Notes: generated by a model from the letters alone, not told the origin. A DNA stretch of 64,000 nt from Arsenicibacter rosenii (GCF_001870735.1 NZ_MORL01000004.1:376250-440249); one strand, 5' to 3'. Shown: positions 51,529 to 61,275, counted from the first letter of the stretch. Made by a program: numbers and translations.

Positions 51529-52416
51529 ATGAAAAAGTTAATTATTACCCTGGTGGTAGCCTGCGGGCTAGCCGGGACTGCGAAAGCGCAAATGCCGCAA
51601 GACGCTATTTATATGCCTAAAAAAACGGTTTGCGCGGCCTTGATGTATGGCCATAGCAGCTGGAAAGAATATTGGGAGCATACCCTCAAACGGGAAAACT
51701 ACAACATCGGTACGCTGACGACCCAAAGTGTTTCCCTGATGGCAGCCGCAGGCATTACGAACCGCTTCAATATCATTGCCAACCTGCCGTATGTCAAAAC
51801 CGATGCAAGCGCCGGCAACCTGATGGGCCAGAAGGGCTTTCAGGATGTATCGGCATGGCTGAAGTATAAAGTTGTTGACCTTAAAGGCTTCTCGGTGAAT
51901 GCACTGGCCGGCGGATCACTTCCTGTCAGCAAATACGTACCGGACTTTATGCCGATGTCGATCGGAATGCAGTGCCGGACAGCCAGCGGCCGGCTGCTCC
52001 TGAATTACACCCATCCGAAAACCGGCTTATACGTAACCACGCACGGTACTCTTACCTGGCGCAGCAATATTTCGGTGGACCGGGATGCGTATAAATCAGG
52101 GGATAAAGTGTATAACACCCGTGAAGTCAACGTACCGAATACGTATGATATCGCGGCTCGCCTCGGTATACTGCGTAAAAAATGGCAGACAGAAGTATGG
52201 GGCGAACACGGTGCCTGCCTGAGCGGTGACTACATCGCACGGAATGACATGCCGTTTCCGACCAACAACATGCAGGCGACGACCATCGGCTGGTATGGCA
52301 AATTCCAGCCTAAAAATATTGGTCTGAACGCCCGCGTAGGGTATGTAATCGACGGCGTCAATGCCGGTCAAAGCACCAGCTACATGCTTGGTTTTCTGTA
52401 TCAATTCAACTGGTAA
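51529..52416 (+). CDS. Predicted outer-membrane transporter-like barrel protein
   Basis: 295 residues. A signal peptide (MKKLIITLVVACGLAGTAKAQ) is followed by a barrel with SLMAAAGITNRFNIIANLPY and GFQDVSAWLKYKVVDLKGFS, reminiscent of the 'MetA-pathway'/transporter-type barrels, ending MLGFLYQFNW. Function unknown. It lies 21 bp upstream of the haloperoxidase/PAP2 gene, so the two are probably cotranscribed. Confidence 0.65.
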   Translation: MKKLIITLVVACGLAGTAKAQMPQDAIYMPKKTVCAALMYGHSSWKEYWEHTLKRENYNIGTLTTQSVSLMAAAGITNRFNIIANLPYVKTDASAGNLMGQKGFQDVSAWLKYKVVDLKGFSVNALAGGSLPVSKYVPDFMPMSIGMQCRTASGRLLLNYTHPKTGLYVTTHGTLTWRSNISVDRDAYKSGDKVYNTREVNVPNTYDIAARLGILRKKWQTEVWGEHGACLSGDYIARNDMPFPTNNMQATTIGWYGKFQPKNIGLNARVGYVIDGVNAGQSTSYMLGFLYQFNW

Positions 52417-52437
52417 GCCCCCGAACGTAACAGCATC

Positions 52438-53982
52438 ATGAAAAAGTATATCAAACATATTGTCACAATTACCCTGATTGCCGGTGCCGCTGGCTTATAC
52501 TCCTGCGACAAAACGGTCGAAGAGCCACAGCGTGTCGGCTACACACCGGCCAATGTCGATGATAAGGCCGGTTCATGGAAAACCTATGTGCTGGCGTCGC
52601 CAACGGAATTCTCTGTTGCTACCCCTTCTTCGGTTAGCTCAACCGAATACCAGGCCGAACTGGCTGCCCTCAAACAGGCATCTGCCAGCCTGACGCAGGA
52701 ACAGCAGGAAGCCGTTGTCTACTGGGGTGCCGGTGCCGTTTACCGGTGGAACGAAATCGCCCGTGAGCTGGCCGCCCGGTATAACATTCCACCGGCCTCA
52801 AACGCCGAAGGAAAATATCCGGTCCCGGATGCCAACAACCCGCTGGCTGACCCGAAATTCCCGTTTGCCAACCCGCCTTATACCGCGCGGGCACTGGCTT
52901 ACCTGAGTGTTGCCCAATACGATGCGCTGGTGGCCGCCTGGAATTATAAGTACAAATTTAAGCGGCAGGCCCCCTCAAAAACGGATGCAACCATTCGGGT
53001 AGCCCTCCCTGTTTCCAGCATTCCGACGTATCCATCTGAAGATGCCGTTGTGGCGGCAGCCTCCTTTACCATTCTGAAAGCCATGTTTCCGGGCGAAGTA
53101 CCGTTTCTGGAAGCCAAATACAATGAACACAAACAAAGCCGTCAATGGGCGGGCATGAACGTTTCGAGCGATATTACGGCCGGTAACGACCTCGGGCTGG
53201 CGGTTGCCGCCAAAGTAATGGGCCGTGCCAGAACAGACGGTATGAGTGCAGCCAACAACCAGACCGTCACGAGCGGTATGATTGAAACGGCCAAAGCCAT
53301 GGGCCTCAGTGAAGTCTGGCTGAGCCAGGAGACTCCTGCCCGCCCGCCGATGTTGCCAAATTACGGTGCCGTACAGACCTGGAACTTTGATAAAGCCGCA
53401 CTGGTAAAGCTGCGCCCGGGTCCGCCACCTGCCTTGAACAGTACAGAATTCCAACAAAACATTGATGAACTGCGGTCAATTCAGAAAAATCAAACCCGCG
53501 AACAGGCCCGTATCGCCAACTTCTGGGCGGATGGTGCCGGGAGCTACACCCCGCCGGGTCACTGGCACCGGACGGCCGCCAACGCCTCACACGAAGCCCG
53601 GTACAGCGAGGTGCGCATGGCCCGTACGTTAGCGCTGGTAGGCACTACGCTTCAGGATGCCGGCATCTCGTGCTGGGACGTTAAATACTACTACTACTAC
53701 CCTCGTCCTCAGCAGTTTGGTCTGAAAACATCTGTAGGTTTACCAAATTTCCCGTCTTATACCTCCGGGCACTCGACCTTCTCGGGTGCGGCTTCTGCCG
53801 TACTGGGGTATATCTTCCCGGAGCGCGCGGCTGAATTCAGCGCGCAGGCAGCAGAAGCATCGGTATCACGGATCTACGGCCTCATCCATTACCGGTTCGA
53901 CTGTGAAGTAGGGCTTAAAGTCGGCAAAAATGTGGGCCAGTATGCCATTGACCGTGGCAAGGCCGATGGCTCCGGACTGTAA
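52438..53982 (+). CDS. Vanadium-dependent haloperoxidase/PAP2-like phosphatase lipoprotein
   Basis: 514 residues. Lipoprotein signal (MKKYIKHIVTITLIAGAAGL, lipobox LYSC, Cys23). The C-terminal PAP2/haloperoxidase core shows the second and third motifs: PSYTSGHSTFSGA (about 437-449, general acid-base His) and SRIYGLIHYRFDCEVG (SR-x5-H-x3-D). The lysine/arginine of the first motif is less clear. Members are secreted phosphatases or haloperoxidases; vanadate use cannot be told from sequence. Probably cell-envelope located, forming a small unit with the two barrel genes upstream. Confidence 0.82.
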   Translation: MKKYIKHIVTITLIAGAAGLYSCDKTVEEPQRVGYTPANVDDKAGSWKTYVLASPTEFSVATPSSVSSTEYQAELAALKQASASLTQEQQEAVVYWGAGAVYRWNEIARELAARYNIPPASNAEGKYPVPDANNPLADPKFPFANPPYTARALAYLSVAQYDALVAAWNYKYKFKRQAPSKTDATIRVALPVSSIPTYPSEDAVVAAASFTILKAMFPGEVPFLEAKYNEHKQSRQWAGMNVSSDITAGNDLGLAVAAKVMGRARTDGMSAANNQTVTSGMIETAKAMGLSEVWLSQETPARPPMLPNYGAVQTWNFDKAALVKLRPGPPPALNSTEFQQNIDELRSIQKNQTREQARIANFWADGAGSYTPPGHWHRTAANASHEARYSEVRMARTLALVGTTLQDAGISCWDVKYYYYYPRPQQFGLKTSVGLPNFPSYTSGHSTFSGAASAVLGYIFPERAAEFSAQAAEASVSRIYGLIHYRFDCEVGLKVGKNVGQYAIDRGKADGSGL

Positions 53983-54027
53983 GTCTTAACGTTATTCGTT
54001 GTGAATAAACTGCTCTTTTCTTTTCCT

Positions 54028-54068
54028 GCTGCCGGACCGTGCCGACACTGTCGCACGGCCCCGGCAGC
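54028..54068. terminator. GC-rich stem-loop between PAP2 gene and TonB receptor gene
   Basis: GCTGCCGGACCGTGC (54028-54042) and GCACGGCCCCGGCAGC (54053-54068) pair with a single bulge around a 10-nt loop. Preceded by a T/C-rich run; no T-run follows. Likely transcript end or attenuator. Confidence 0.55.
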
Positions 54069-54135
54069 CAGTAAAGACACGCCGGAATACCCAAAAGAAT
54101 ACCCTGTAATACAACAACTTAAATGAATACATCCG

Positions 54136-56337
54136 ATGGGGAATCAATATATATTAACCCGGAAATTACTCGGCTTACCGGTTATTGCCCTTTTAATAAC
54201 CGGTAACTATGCCTACTCACAATCTACTGACACCCTCAAGGCCCGCATGCTGAATCAGGTTACCGTTAAAGGTGTCCGGGCCAGTGTTGTTGAAGAAATG
54301 CCGGCCGTGAAAGGTACCTACCTGACAGCCGGTAAACGAAATGAAGTCATTAAACTGGCCGACGTGGATGTAAACGTGGCCGAAAAAAACGCACGCCAGG
54401 TTTTTGCCCGTATTCCGGGCGTTTTCGTGTATGACATGGACGGCACGGGCAATCAGGTCAATATCGCGACCCGGGGCCTGGACCCCCACCGGTCGTGGGA
54501 GCTGAATATCCGCCAGAACGGCATCATGACCAATTCGGATATTTACGGCTACCCCGCCAGCCATTACTCGGCACCCATGGAAAGCATTGACCGCGTTGAA
54601 CTCATTCGCGGCACAGCGTCGCTGCAATACGGAGCCCAGTTTGGCGGTATGATCAATTACGTGACCAGGCAGGCCGACACCACGCGCCGGTTTGGCTTCG
54701 AAAGTACGACATCGGCCGGTTCGTTTGGCCTGCTGAGCAGCTACAACGCCATCGGCGGACGCGTCGGCAAAGTGACCTACTACGGCTATTTCTACAAACG
54801 CCATTCGAATGGTTACCGCGACAACAGCCGCTCAGACGCCAACGCGCAGTATGGCCGCATTCATTACCAGGCAACCAGCCGGCTGGGGATTACCGCCGAG
54901 TTCGGACGCTCACAGTACCTGTACCAGATTCCCGGCCCCTTGACCGATTCCATGTTTGCGGCCAATCCCCGCCAGTCGACACGGGCCCGGAACTACTTTA
55001 ATCCGGACATCTATGTGCCGTCTGTCAAACTAAACTGGCAGATCGGCGACCGTACGCAGTTGCTCTGGACCAGCTCTGCGGTCCTGGGTGCCCGTAACAG
55101 TGTGCAGTTGGATGCATTTGCAACCGTTGCCGACGTCATGGACCCTAAAACAGGCCAGTACAAGGCCCGTCAGGTAGATATCGACAATTTCCACAGTTAT
55201 ACCTCGGAACTGCGGTTGCTGCATCAGTACCGCATCGGAAGCGTTGAAGCCACTGCCGTTGCCGGTTTGCAGTACATGAACAATGACCTGCATCGCCGTC
55301 AGCTGGGAACGGGCACCACCGGAACTGATTTTACCCTGAGCCTGACGGCCCCCTTCAAACGCGACCTGCATTATTACACAAACAATATTGCTTTTTTTGC
55401 CGAATCGCAGATCCGCCTCACCGACCGCCTGACGGTTTCGCCGGGTATCCGGGTCGAAAACGGGGAAACGCGCATGCGGGGCACAATCTCATATTACATG
55501 CCGGAGAACCTGCCAACCAACATCAGTCACCGCTTTGCGTTGCTGGGAATCAACGGGCAGTATCAGTTCAGCCCGGCCGTACGGTTGTATGGTGGCTGGT
55601 CGCAGGCCTACCGGCCGGTGATTTTTAAGGACATTATTCCGGCCTCGGTATACGAGCAGGTCGACAAAAACCTCAAGGATGCCTACGGCTACAATGCCGA
55701 GTTAGGGATCAGTGGTCAATGGTCAGGTCTGCACCTCAACATCAGTGCGTTCGATCTCCTGTACCGGAACCGGTTAGGCACACTCGTGCTGAACGACGCG
55801 CAGGGGCAATCGTATTTATTACGGACCAATATCGGCGACAGCCATAACCGTGGTGTCGAGGCCTTACTAGAAGCGCAGATCTACCGCAACAACCATTTGT
55901 TGATCAGTGGCTTTATCTCAACGGCATTCATCGACGCCCGCTATCAGAACGCTAAGGTGTCGGCCGGTACCGAAAATAAATCCGTCAACGGCAACGCCGT
56001 AGAATCGGTTCCGCGCTGGACCTCACGCAACGGTATCACCATTCGTTATCGTACTGTCAGTCTGACAACCCAGTTCAGTTATGTGAGCGAAACCTACTCA
56101 GATGCCCTGAATACCGTTCAGCCAACCGCCAACGGGGCCAAAGGGCTGGTGCCGGCGTACAGCCTCCTGGATATGAATGCCACCTGGCGTATCCGCCGGA
56201 ATCTGAGCATTCGCGGTAGCCTGAATAACCTGCTGAACCGTCAGTATTTTACCAAGCGGCCGACGTTTTATCCGGGTCCGGGCGTCTGGTCGTCAGATGG
56301 CCGCAGCGGAGTTGTCAGCGTTAGTTTTTCTCTGTAA
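54136..56337 (+). CDS. TonB-dependent receptor (FecA-like)
   Basis: 733 residues. A signal (LLGLPVIALLITGNYAYS) is followed by a TonB box/plug (about 40-170: ARQVFARIPGVFVYDMDGTG, NIATRGLDPHRSWELNIRQ, ESIDRVELIRGTASLQYGAQ) and a 22-strand barrel ending VVSVSFSL. No STN domain and no carboxypeptidase-like domain. The plug resembles FecA-type ferric citrate or other siderophore receptors; the substrate is inferred as an iron chelate or another metal complex. A small secreted protein is encoded 14 bp downstream. Confidence 0.88.
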   Translation: MGNQYILTRKLLGLPVIALLITGNYAYSQSTDTLKARMLNQVTVKGVRASVVEEMPAVKGTYLTAGKRNEVIKLADVDVNVAEKNARQVFARIPGVFVYDMDGTGNQVNIATRGLDPHRSWELNIRQNGIMTNSDIYGYPASHYSAPMESIDRVELIRGTASLQYGAQFGGMINYVTRQADTTRRFGFESTTSAGSFGLLSSYNAIGGRVGKVTYYGYFYKRHSNGYRDNSRSDANAQYGRIHYQATSRLGITAEFGRSQYLYQIPGPLTDSMFAANPRQSTRARNYFNPDIYVPSVKLNWQIGDRTQLLWTSSAVLGARNSVQLDAFATVADVMDPKTGQYKARQVDIDNFHSYTSELRLLHQYRIGSVEATAVAGLQYMNNDLHRRQLGTGTTGTDFTLSLTAPFKRDLHYYTNNIAFFAESQIRLTDRLTVSPGIRVENGETRMRGTISYYMPENLPTNISHRFALLGINGQYQFSPAVRLYGGWSQAYRPVIFKDIIPASVYEQVDKNLKDAYGYNAELGISGQWSGLHLNISAFDLLYRNRLGTLVLNDAQGQSYLLRTNIGDSHNRGVEALLEAQIYRNNHLLISGFISTAFIDARYQNAKVSAGTENKSVNGNAVESVPRWTSRNGITIRYRTVSLTTQFSYVSETYSDALNTVQPTANGAKGLVPAYSLLDMNATWRIRRNLSIRGSLNNLLNRQYFTKRPTFYPGPGVWSSDGRSGVVSVSFSL

Positions 56338-56351
56338 ATCAATTAGGTTTT

Positions 56352-56900
56352 ATGAAGTACCTGCTTACCATTCTTTTCACAACCGGCCTTTTTTTACAAC
56401 TGGCAGCGCAGAACAAGTCAGCGGACGATTTGCTTAACTGGGTCAGGCTCCCGCCCCATCAGTTTGATGAGCTCATGTTTAAGCAAGGCTTTACCTGCCA
56501 GAAACGGGTAGGTAATGTAACGGGCTGGCTCTGCATTTATGCCAAACAACCGGGAGGATATATGCAAAGTGCCTCGACTGCCTCAACGCTGATGGAATAC
56601 ATTTCAAACGCTAAGTCGACGGTACTGGTGTATCAGTTTCAGGGCAAAGACCAGTCGGCCGCCATTCAGAAGCGACTGACCGAACTGGGCTTTACCAGCG
56701 AGGAAGATACCAGTATCCAGGCTAGCGGGCGGCGTATTTTCCATAAACCGCCGTATATCATCAACATCCGTGATGTTGACCAGAGTAACGGGATCATGGG
56801 CAATTATTCAGGATTCAGCCTGTCGATACAGTATAACCGGCTGGCTCTCAAACCAAACGAAAAAGCAACGCTGCCCCTGACCCAACCGCTGACACACTGA
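56352..56900 (+). CDS. Small secreted protein of unknown function after TonB receptor
   Basis: 182 residues, not recognised. A signal peptide (MKYLLTILFTTGLFLQLAAQ) is followed by a soluble domain (LPPHQFDELMFKQGFTCQKR; STVLVYQFQGKDQSAAIQKR). Two Cys residues (TCQKR and LCIY) could form a disulfide. Encoded 14 bp after the receptor gene, so probably cotranscribed and periplasmic. Confidence 0.6.
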   Translation: MKYLLTILFTTGLFLQLAAQNKSADDLLNWVRLPPHQFDELMFKQGFTCQKRVGNVTGWLCIYAKQPGGYMQSASTASTLMEYISNAKSTVLVYQFQGKDQSAAIQKRLTELGFTSEEDTSIQASGRRIFHKPPYIINIRDVDQSNGIMGNYSGFSLSIQYNRLALKPNEKATLPLTQPLTH

Positions 56901-57121
56901 CGATGCCGTATAAAAGAAGGATACTCCATGAGTATAGATAGATTCCGGATATCTGTTTCTTTTAGTAATGTACGCAGCCAGGGATAGTATGAATGTGCTC
57001 CTGCGGCGTATTAGTAAAAATACGGGACACACACTCAGGGCGACCGTTCGCTTTTGCGACAGTTTTTTATAGACCGCATTTCTATACACACCACAACTTT
57101 CATCATAGGTTAAGGGAATAC

Positions 57122-57148
57122 TCCCCCGGCTGATTTTCGGCCGGGGGA
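57122..57148. promoter_or_regulatory. GC-rich stem-loop in the leader of the DUF3179 gene
   Basis: TCCCCCGGC and GCCGGGGGA form a perfect 9-bp stem with a 9-nt loop, 23 bp before the ATG. The position so close to the start suggests either a terminator of an upstream transcript or a leader structure affecting translation. Confidence 0.5.
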
Positions 57149-57171
57149 TATATATCGCAACACACAACATT

Positions 57172-58359
57172 ATGTCTCGTCTTTCCCTCTTTGTTTCCGG
57201 CATTTTTTTTCTGATCATCCTCGAAATAGCCAAGGTGTATTTCATCATGCCCATGCCGGGCAGCCAGCAGGCCAATACCATCGAAGCGGCCTTCTGGATT
57301 CATCAACACGTCTGGTTTCTGCGGGTAGCGGGCTGGATCATTATCCTGCTGACTGCCGTGCCGGTTCTCCGCCGGCCGCAACGCCCGTGGCACCGCTGGC
57401 TCAGCATCGCCCTCCTTGTGGCTTATCTCGTTGTCGGCTACCTGTTCAATTTCCGGTTGCTGGCCGAAAAAATGTTTTACCAGCCCCGGCATAAACAACT
57501 GACGCATCTCGACAAAAACAAAGTCCCGATGGACAGGCTGGTAATGGGCATTGTCCGCCACGACGAAGCGCGGGCCTATCCGGTTCAGTTTATCGGTTAT
57601 CACCACCAGGTGCGGGATACCGTTGGCGGCGAACCGGTGATGATTACCTACTGCACTGTCTGCCGCACCGGCCGTGCCTTCAGCCCGCTCGTCGGTACAC
57701 ACCCTGATGATTTCCGTCTGGTTGGGATGGATCATTTTAACGCCATGTTTGAAGACAGCCGCACGGGCAGCTGGTGGCAGCAGGCAACCGGAAAAGCCAT
57801 TGCCGGCCCGCTGACCGGTCAGTCGCTGACCGAGCTGCCTACGCAGCACATGACGCTCAGGGAATGGGCTGCGCTGTATCCGAATACACTCGTGATGCAG
57901 CCGGACGCCGATTTTCAGGAGTCGTACGACAAGATGAAACCCTACGAAACCGGCAAGAGTAAAAGTGACCTCACCCGCCGCGACAGCCTGTCGTGGCATG
58001 ATAAGTCATGGGTTGTCGGGATTACCCAGAACCGCGCTTCCCGCGCCTACGACTGGAATGGCCTCCTGCGGGTCCGGATCGTGAATGACACCGTCGGGCA
58101 GGTACCGGTCGTGCTGACGGTTGGGAACGATAAAGCCTCTCTTTTCGCCTGGAAGCGGCAACTTGATGATCAGGTGCTTACCTTTTTACGGCTGCCTGAT
58201 GGTTCGCTGAAAGACACGCAAACCGGCTCGGTCTGGGGCAAAAACGGCGTCTGCAAAGATGGGCCGCTGATGGGCAGGCAGCTCCAGCCCGTACAGGCTT
58301 ATCAGGAGTTCTGGCACTCATGGAAAACGTTCCACCCCTCAACAGACCAAAAGTTATAG
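57172..58359 (+). CDS. DUF3179 domain-containing membrane protein
   Basis: 395 residues. Three hydrophobic segments at the N-terminus (about 4-24, 49-66 and 74-93) anchor it; the rest is a soluble DUF3179 domain with VMITYCTVCRTGRAFSP (the conserved Cys pair), DDFRLVGMDHFNAMFED and SWWQQATGKAIAGPL. The function of the family is unknown; the Cys pair may bind a metal or be redox-active. Confidence 0.82.
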   Translation: MSRLSLFVSGIFFLIILEIAKVYFIMPMPGSQQANTIEAAFWIHQHVWFLRVAGWIIILLTAVPVLRRPQRPWHRWLSIALLVAYLVVGYLFNFRLLAEKMFYQPRHKQLTHLDKNKVPMDRLVMGIVRHDEARAYPVQFIGYHHQVRDTVGGEPVMITYCTVCRTGRAFSPLVGTHPDDFRLVGMDHFNAMFEDSRTGSWWQQATGKAIAGPLTGQSLTELPTQHMTLREWAALYPNTLVMQPDADFQESYDKMKPYETGKSKSDLTRRDSLSWHDKSWVVGITQNRASRAYDWNGLLRVRIVNDTVGQVPVVLTVGNDKASLFAWKRQLDDQVLTFLRLPDGSLKDTQTGSVWGKNGVCKDGPLMGRQLQPVQAYQEFWHSWKTFHPSTDQKL

Positions 58360-58462
58360 CACCGGAACCTAACTTTCCCTTTCGCTCAATTAACAATCAA
58401 TTAATCAACAACTCCGATAGAGTAGAGTTAATGTAGCGATATCAACACTTTTTATCAGCGTT

Positions 58463-59338
58463 ATGAGCTACATACAAACCAACGATTCGCGTTTTGGCGA
58501 ACCCGTTAGCCTTTTTTATCAGGATTGGGGACAAGGTAAACCTGTTGTATTGATTCATGGCTGGCCGTTGAGCCACGAGATGTGGGAATACCAGATGACC
58601 GAGCTTCCTAAACAAGGTATTCGTTGCATTGCCTATGATCGCCGCGGTTTCGGTAAATCATCGAAACCATGGGGCGGATATGACTACGACACCCTGGCCG
58701 ATGATCTTAAAGCGGTATTGGACGAACTGGACTTACAGGATGTGACCCTGGTCGGTTTTTCGATGGGAGGCGGTGAAGTGGCCCGCTATTTCAGCCGTCA
58801 TGGCGGTGCACGGGTAAGCAAAGCCGTTCTGGTCAGTGCCGTGACACCGTTTATGCTTCAGACCGACGACAATCCGGACGGAGTGCCGCAGGAGACATTC
58901 GACGAGATGCTGACCAATATGAAAGAAGACCGGATTAAATTCCTAGATGATTTCGGTAAGCAGTTTTTCGGGGTAAACCTGATCAACCGGCCGGTCAGCA
59001 CACCGTTGCTGGACTATTACCGCATGCTTGCGTCTTTTGCCTCACCGGTAGCGACGCAGGAATGTGCCAAAGCGTTTTCGTCAACAGACTTCCGTCAGGA
59101 CATGGGTACGATCAACGTACCGACGCTGATTATTCACGGAGATGCCGATAAGACAGTACCGATTGAAGCCTCAGGCGAGCAATCCTCCCAGATGGTACTG
59201 AACTCAACGTATAAGGTATACGATGGGGCACCGCACGGTTTGTTCTATACGGAAAAAGAGCAGCTCAACAGCGACCTCATTGATTTTATTCTGGAACCGG
59301 TCGCAGCCCGTTCGGCAACAACCAGCCAGATGTATTAA
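58463..59338 (+). CDS. Alpha/beta hydrolase (non-haem chloroperoxidase/arylesterase type)
   Basis: 291 residues. Oxyanion region LIHGWPLSHEMW (about 31-42), nucleophile elbow VGFSMGGGEV (Ser about residue 100), acid Asp in IIHGDADKTVP and catalytic His in GAPHGLFYT. Typical of cofactor-free esterases/perhydrolases; the preferred ester is unknown. Cytoplasmic. Strong terminator after the stop. Confidence 0.9.
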   Translation: MSYIQTNDSRFGEPVSLFYQDWGQGKPVVLIHGWPLSHEMWEYQMTELPKQGIRCIAYDRRGFGKSSKPWGGYDYDTLADDLKAVLDELDLQDVTLVGFSMGGGEVARYFSRHGGARVSKAVLVSAVTPFMLQTDDNPDGVPQETFDEMLTNMKEDRIKFLDDFGKQFFGVNLINRPVSTPLLDYYRMLASFASPVATQECAKAFSSTDFRQDMGTINVPTLIIHGDADKTVPIEASGEQSSQMVLNSTYKVYDGAPHGLFYTEKEQLNSDLIDFILEPVAARSATTSQMY

Positions 59339-59357
59339 TCAGCCCTCGTTTATCCGG

Positions 59358-59395
59358 CGCCGGTTAACTGTCAGAGCAGTTAACCGGCGTTTTTA
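59358..59395 (+). terminator. Rho-independent terminator after the alpha/beta hydrolase gene
   Basis: Perfect 13-bp stem CGCCGGTTAACTG / CAGTTAACCGGCG with a 6-nt loop and TTTTTATA immediately after. It lies in the gap between convergent genes and is strongest in the plus direction. Confidence 0.88.
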
Positions 59396-60280
59396 TATAG
59401 TACGATACGTACGTACGTATTCCATAGGCGTTTTTCCGGTGATTTCCTTAAACTGCCGGTTGAAGTTCGACAGGGTTCGATACCCGCTTTCATAGCTTAC
59501 CTGGGTTACGTTCAGCCGTCCCTCCATCATCAGTTTGCAGGCGTGTCCGATCCGGACTTCTGAGACAAACTCCGAAAATGTTTTGTTGGCCCGCGCCTTA
59601 AAATAACGGCAGAAAGCCGGTGGTGTCATTCCGGCCAGTTCGGCCACCGTATCCAGGTTAATGTGTTCGTGGAAATGTTCGAGTACGTAGTCATGTACGG
59701 TCTGCATCCGGTCGGTTTCGTGCGGCTTCACGGTGTTGGTATAACCGGCACTCGTAATAAAGCGGTGGCTCGCCGTATGGGCCAGTTCGTCGAGCAGTGT
59801 CAGGAGCGCCAGAACGCGGCCAAAGCCAACCGGCATTCCGGATAACCGGCGCAACGCATTGGCAATGTGTTCCCGCGTGGCATCCGGCTGGCGGCCTTCC
59901 CCCCACTCCAGGCCCTGACGGGCATTATTCAGCAGCTGACGTAACAGCAGCATTTCGGGCTTATCGAAGAAGTCTGTACCCAGAAAATCCTCCTGAAAAT
60001 AGACCACAATGCCGCGTACCCGAAGCCCGGAATCTTTCACGAAATAAGCCTGATCACTTCGCCATAAGTGAGGCAAATTCGGCCCCAGAAAGACAAGATC
60101 ACCAGGCCCGAACGGCTGAATCGAATCGCCGATAAACCGGGTTCCGGTTCCTTCTTCGACCAAAAACAGCTGGTAATGGGGATGAAAATGCCAATATGGA
60201 TCAAAGAAGGGATCCGATAGCTGTTTTACAATAAAAGAGGCGGCTACTGGTTCTAAATCTTTACGAAGCGCACTACGCAT
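59393..60280 (-). CDS. AraC family transcriptional regulator with cupin domain
   Basis: 295 residues. The N-terminal AraC-type cupin (about 20-110: HFHPHYQLFLVEEGTGTRFI; FGPGDLVFLGPNLPHLW) senses a small molecule, perhaps a sugar. The C-terminal double helix-turn-helix (about 190-290) has LDTVAELAGMTPPAFCRYFK and VTQVSYESGYRTLSNFNRQF. It is divergent from the sugar isomerase gene, which together with its downstream genes is the likely target. Confidence 0.92.
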   Translation of the reverse strand: MRSALRKDLEPVAASFIVKQLSDPFFDPYWHFHPHYQLFLVEEGTGTRFIGDSIQPFGPGDLVFLGPNLPHLWRSDQAYFVKDSGLRVRGIVVYFQEDFLGTDFFDKPEMLLLRQLLNNARQGLEWGEGRQPDATREHIANALRRLSGMPVGFGRVLALLTLLDELAHTASHRFITSAGYTNTVKPHETDRMQTVHDYVLEHFHEHINLDTVAELAGMTPPAFCRYFKARANKTFSEFVSEVRIGHACKLMMEGRLNVTQVSYESGYRTLSNFNRQFKEITGKTPMEYVRTYRTI

Positions 60281-60384
60281 AAAAAACTGCTTTTTACCCT
60301 AAAAGAGAAACGATTAATATAAAACAGGTTAAAATATAACTATCATTAGCCAAATAAAGCCGAGATTCCTCCAAATATACAAAG

Positions 60385-60392
60385 TAGTTTTG
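60385..60392 (+). promoter_or_regulatory. Bacteroidota -7 box (TAGTTTTG)
   Basis: Full match to TAnnTTTG, 22 bp before the ATG of the isomerase gene. No clear -33 box; an activator such as the divergent AraC protein could compensate. Confidence 0.5.
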
Positions 60393-60414
60393 TAGTAATC
60401 TTCTTATGTAAAAT

Positions 60415-61275
60415 ATGAATAAGCTGGGGATGAATTTATTTCCATGGACAGTCACCATGGATGAAGACCTGACCGGAACCTTTTCCTTTCTGAAACAAGC
60501 CGGATACGATTTTATTGAAACCCCGATCAACGATACCAACGTTGCCAAGTGGGAGCAGCTGGGCCAGACAATCCGCTCTTACGGGCTGGATATTCAGGCA
60601 TGCAGTATCCTGCCGGCTCACCTGTCGCTGATCGACACAGACCCTGCCGTGCGGCGTGCCGGGATCGATTATCTGAAGGGCGTCGTTGACTGTACGGCCG
60701 CTCTGGGGGCCAATATCCTGATGGGTCCCTTCTTTGCCGGTTTCAACACCTTCACCGGACAGGCGCCGACGGAAGAAGAATGGACCTGGTCGGTAACGGC
60801 CATGCGCGAAATCGCCAACCATGCCCAAACCCGCGACGTAACGCTGGCGGTGGAATACCTGAACCGGTTCGAGATTTACCTCATTACCAGCGCCGACGAA
60901 CTTGTCCGGTACCTGGAAGCCGTAAATCACCCGAATTGCCAGGCCGCGTTTGATACCTTCCATGGCAACATCGAAGAAAAAAGCATACCGGCAGCCCTGC
61001 GTACGCTGGCTCCCTACCTGGTGCATATCCAGCTGTCTGAAAATGACCGCTCAACGCCGGGACAGGGACATGTCGATTTTGATGCTATTTTCGACACCTT
61101 GCAGGAAATCAACTACACCGGCCCGATTGCCATCGAAGCATTTGGTCAGACCCCGCCGGAAATGGCTTCGGCAGCTCATATCTGGCGCAAAATGTTTGCC
61201 TCGCCGGAACAACTGGCGGTCGACAGCATGGCGTTTCTGAAAGCAGCCACGGCCGAACGCATCCTTAACAAATAA
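60415..61275 (+). CDS. Sugar phosphate isomerase/epimerase family protein
   Basis: 286 residues, TIM barrel of the AP endonuclease 2/xylose-isomerase-like family. Conserved parts: LNRFEIYLITSADELVRYL (Glu metal ligand just before), FDTFHGNIEEKSI, LVHIQLSENDRSTPGQGHVDFD and IAIEAFGQ (with the Glu, Asp, His metal ligands). Probably isomerises a ketose or inositol-like compound. First gene of a sugar module with the Gfo/Idh/MocA gene 69 bp downstream. Confidence 0.88.
   Translation: MNKLGMNLFPWTVTMDEDLTGTFSFLKQAGYDFIETPINDTNVAKWEQLGQTIRSYGLDIQACSILPAHLSLIDTDPAVRRAGIDYLKGVVDCTAALGANILMGPFFAGFNTFTGQAPTEEEWTWSVTAMREIANHAQTRDVTLAVEYLNRFEIYLITSADELVRYLEAVNHPNCQAAFDTFHGNIEEKSIPAALRTLAPYLVHIQLSENDRSTPGQGHVDFDAIFDTLQEINYTGPIAIEAFGQTPPEMASAAHIWRKMFASPEQLAVDSMAFLKAATAERILNK

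Noticed and set aside
57103-57999. 298-codon frame on the minus strand inside the DUF3179 gene
   Set aside because: Antisense to a conserved domain, no recognisable motif.
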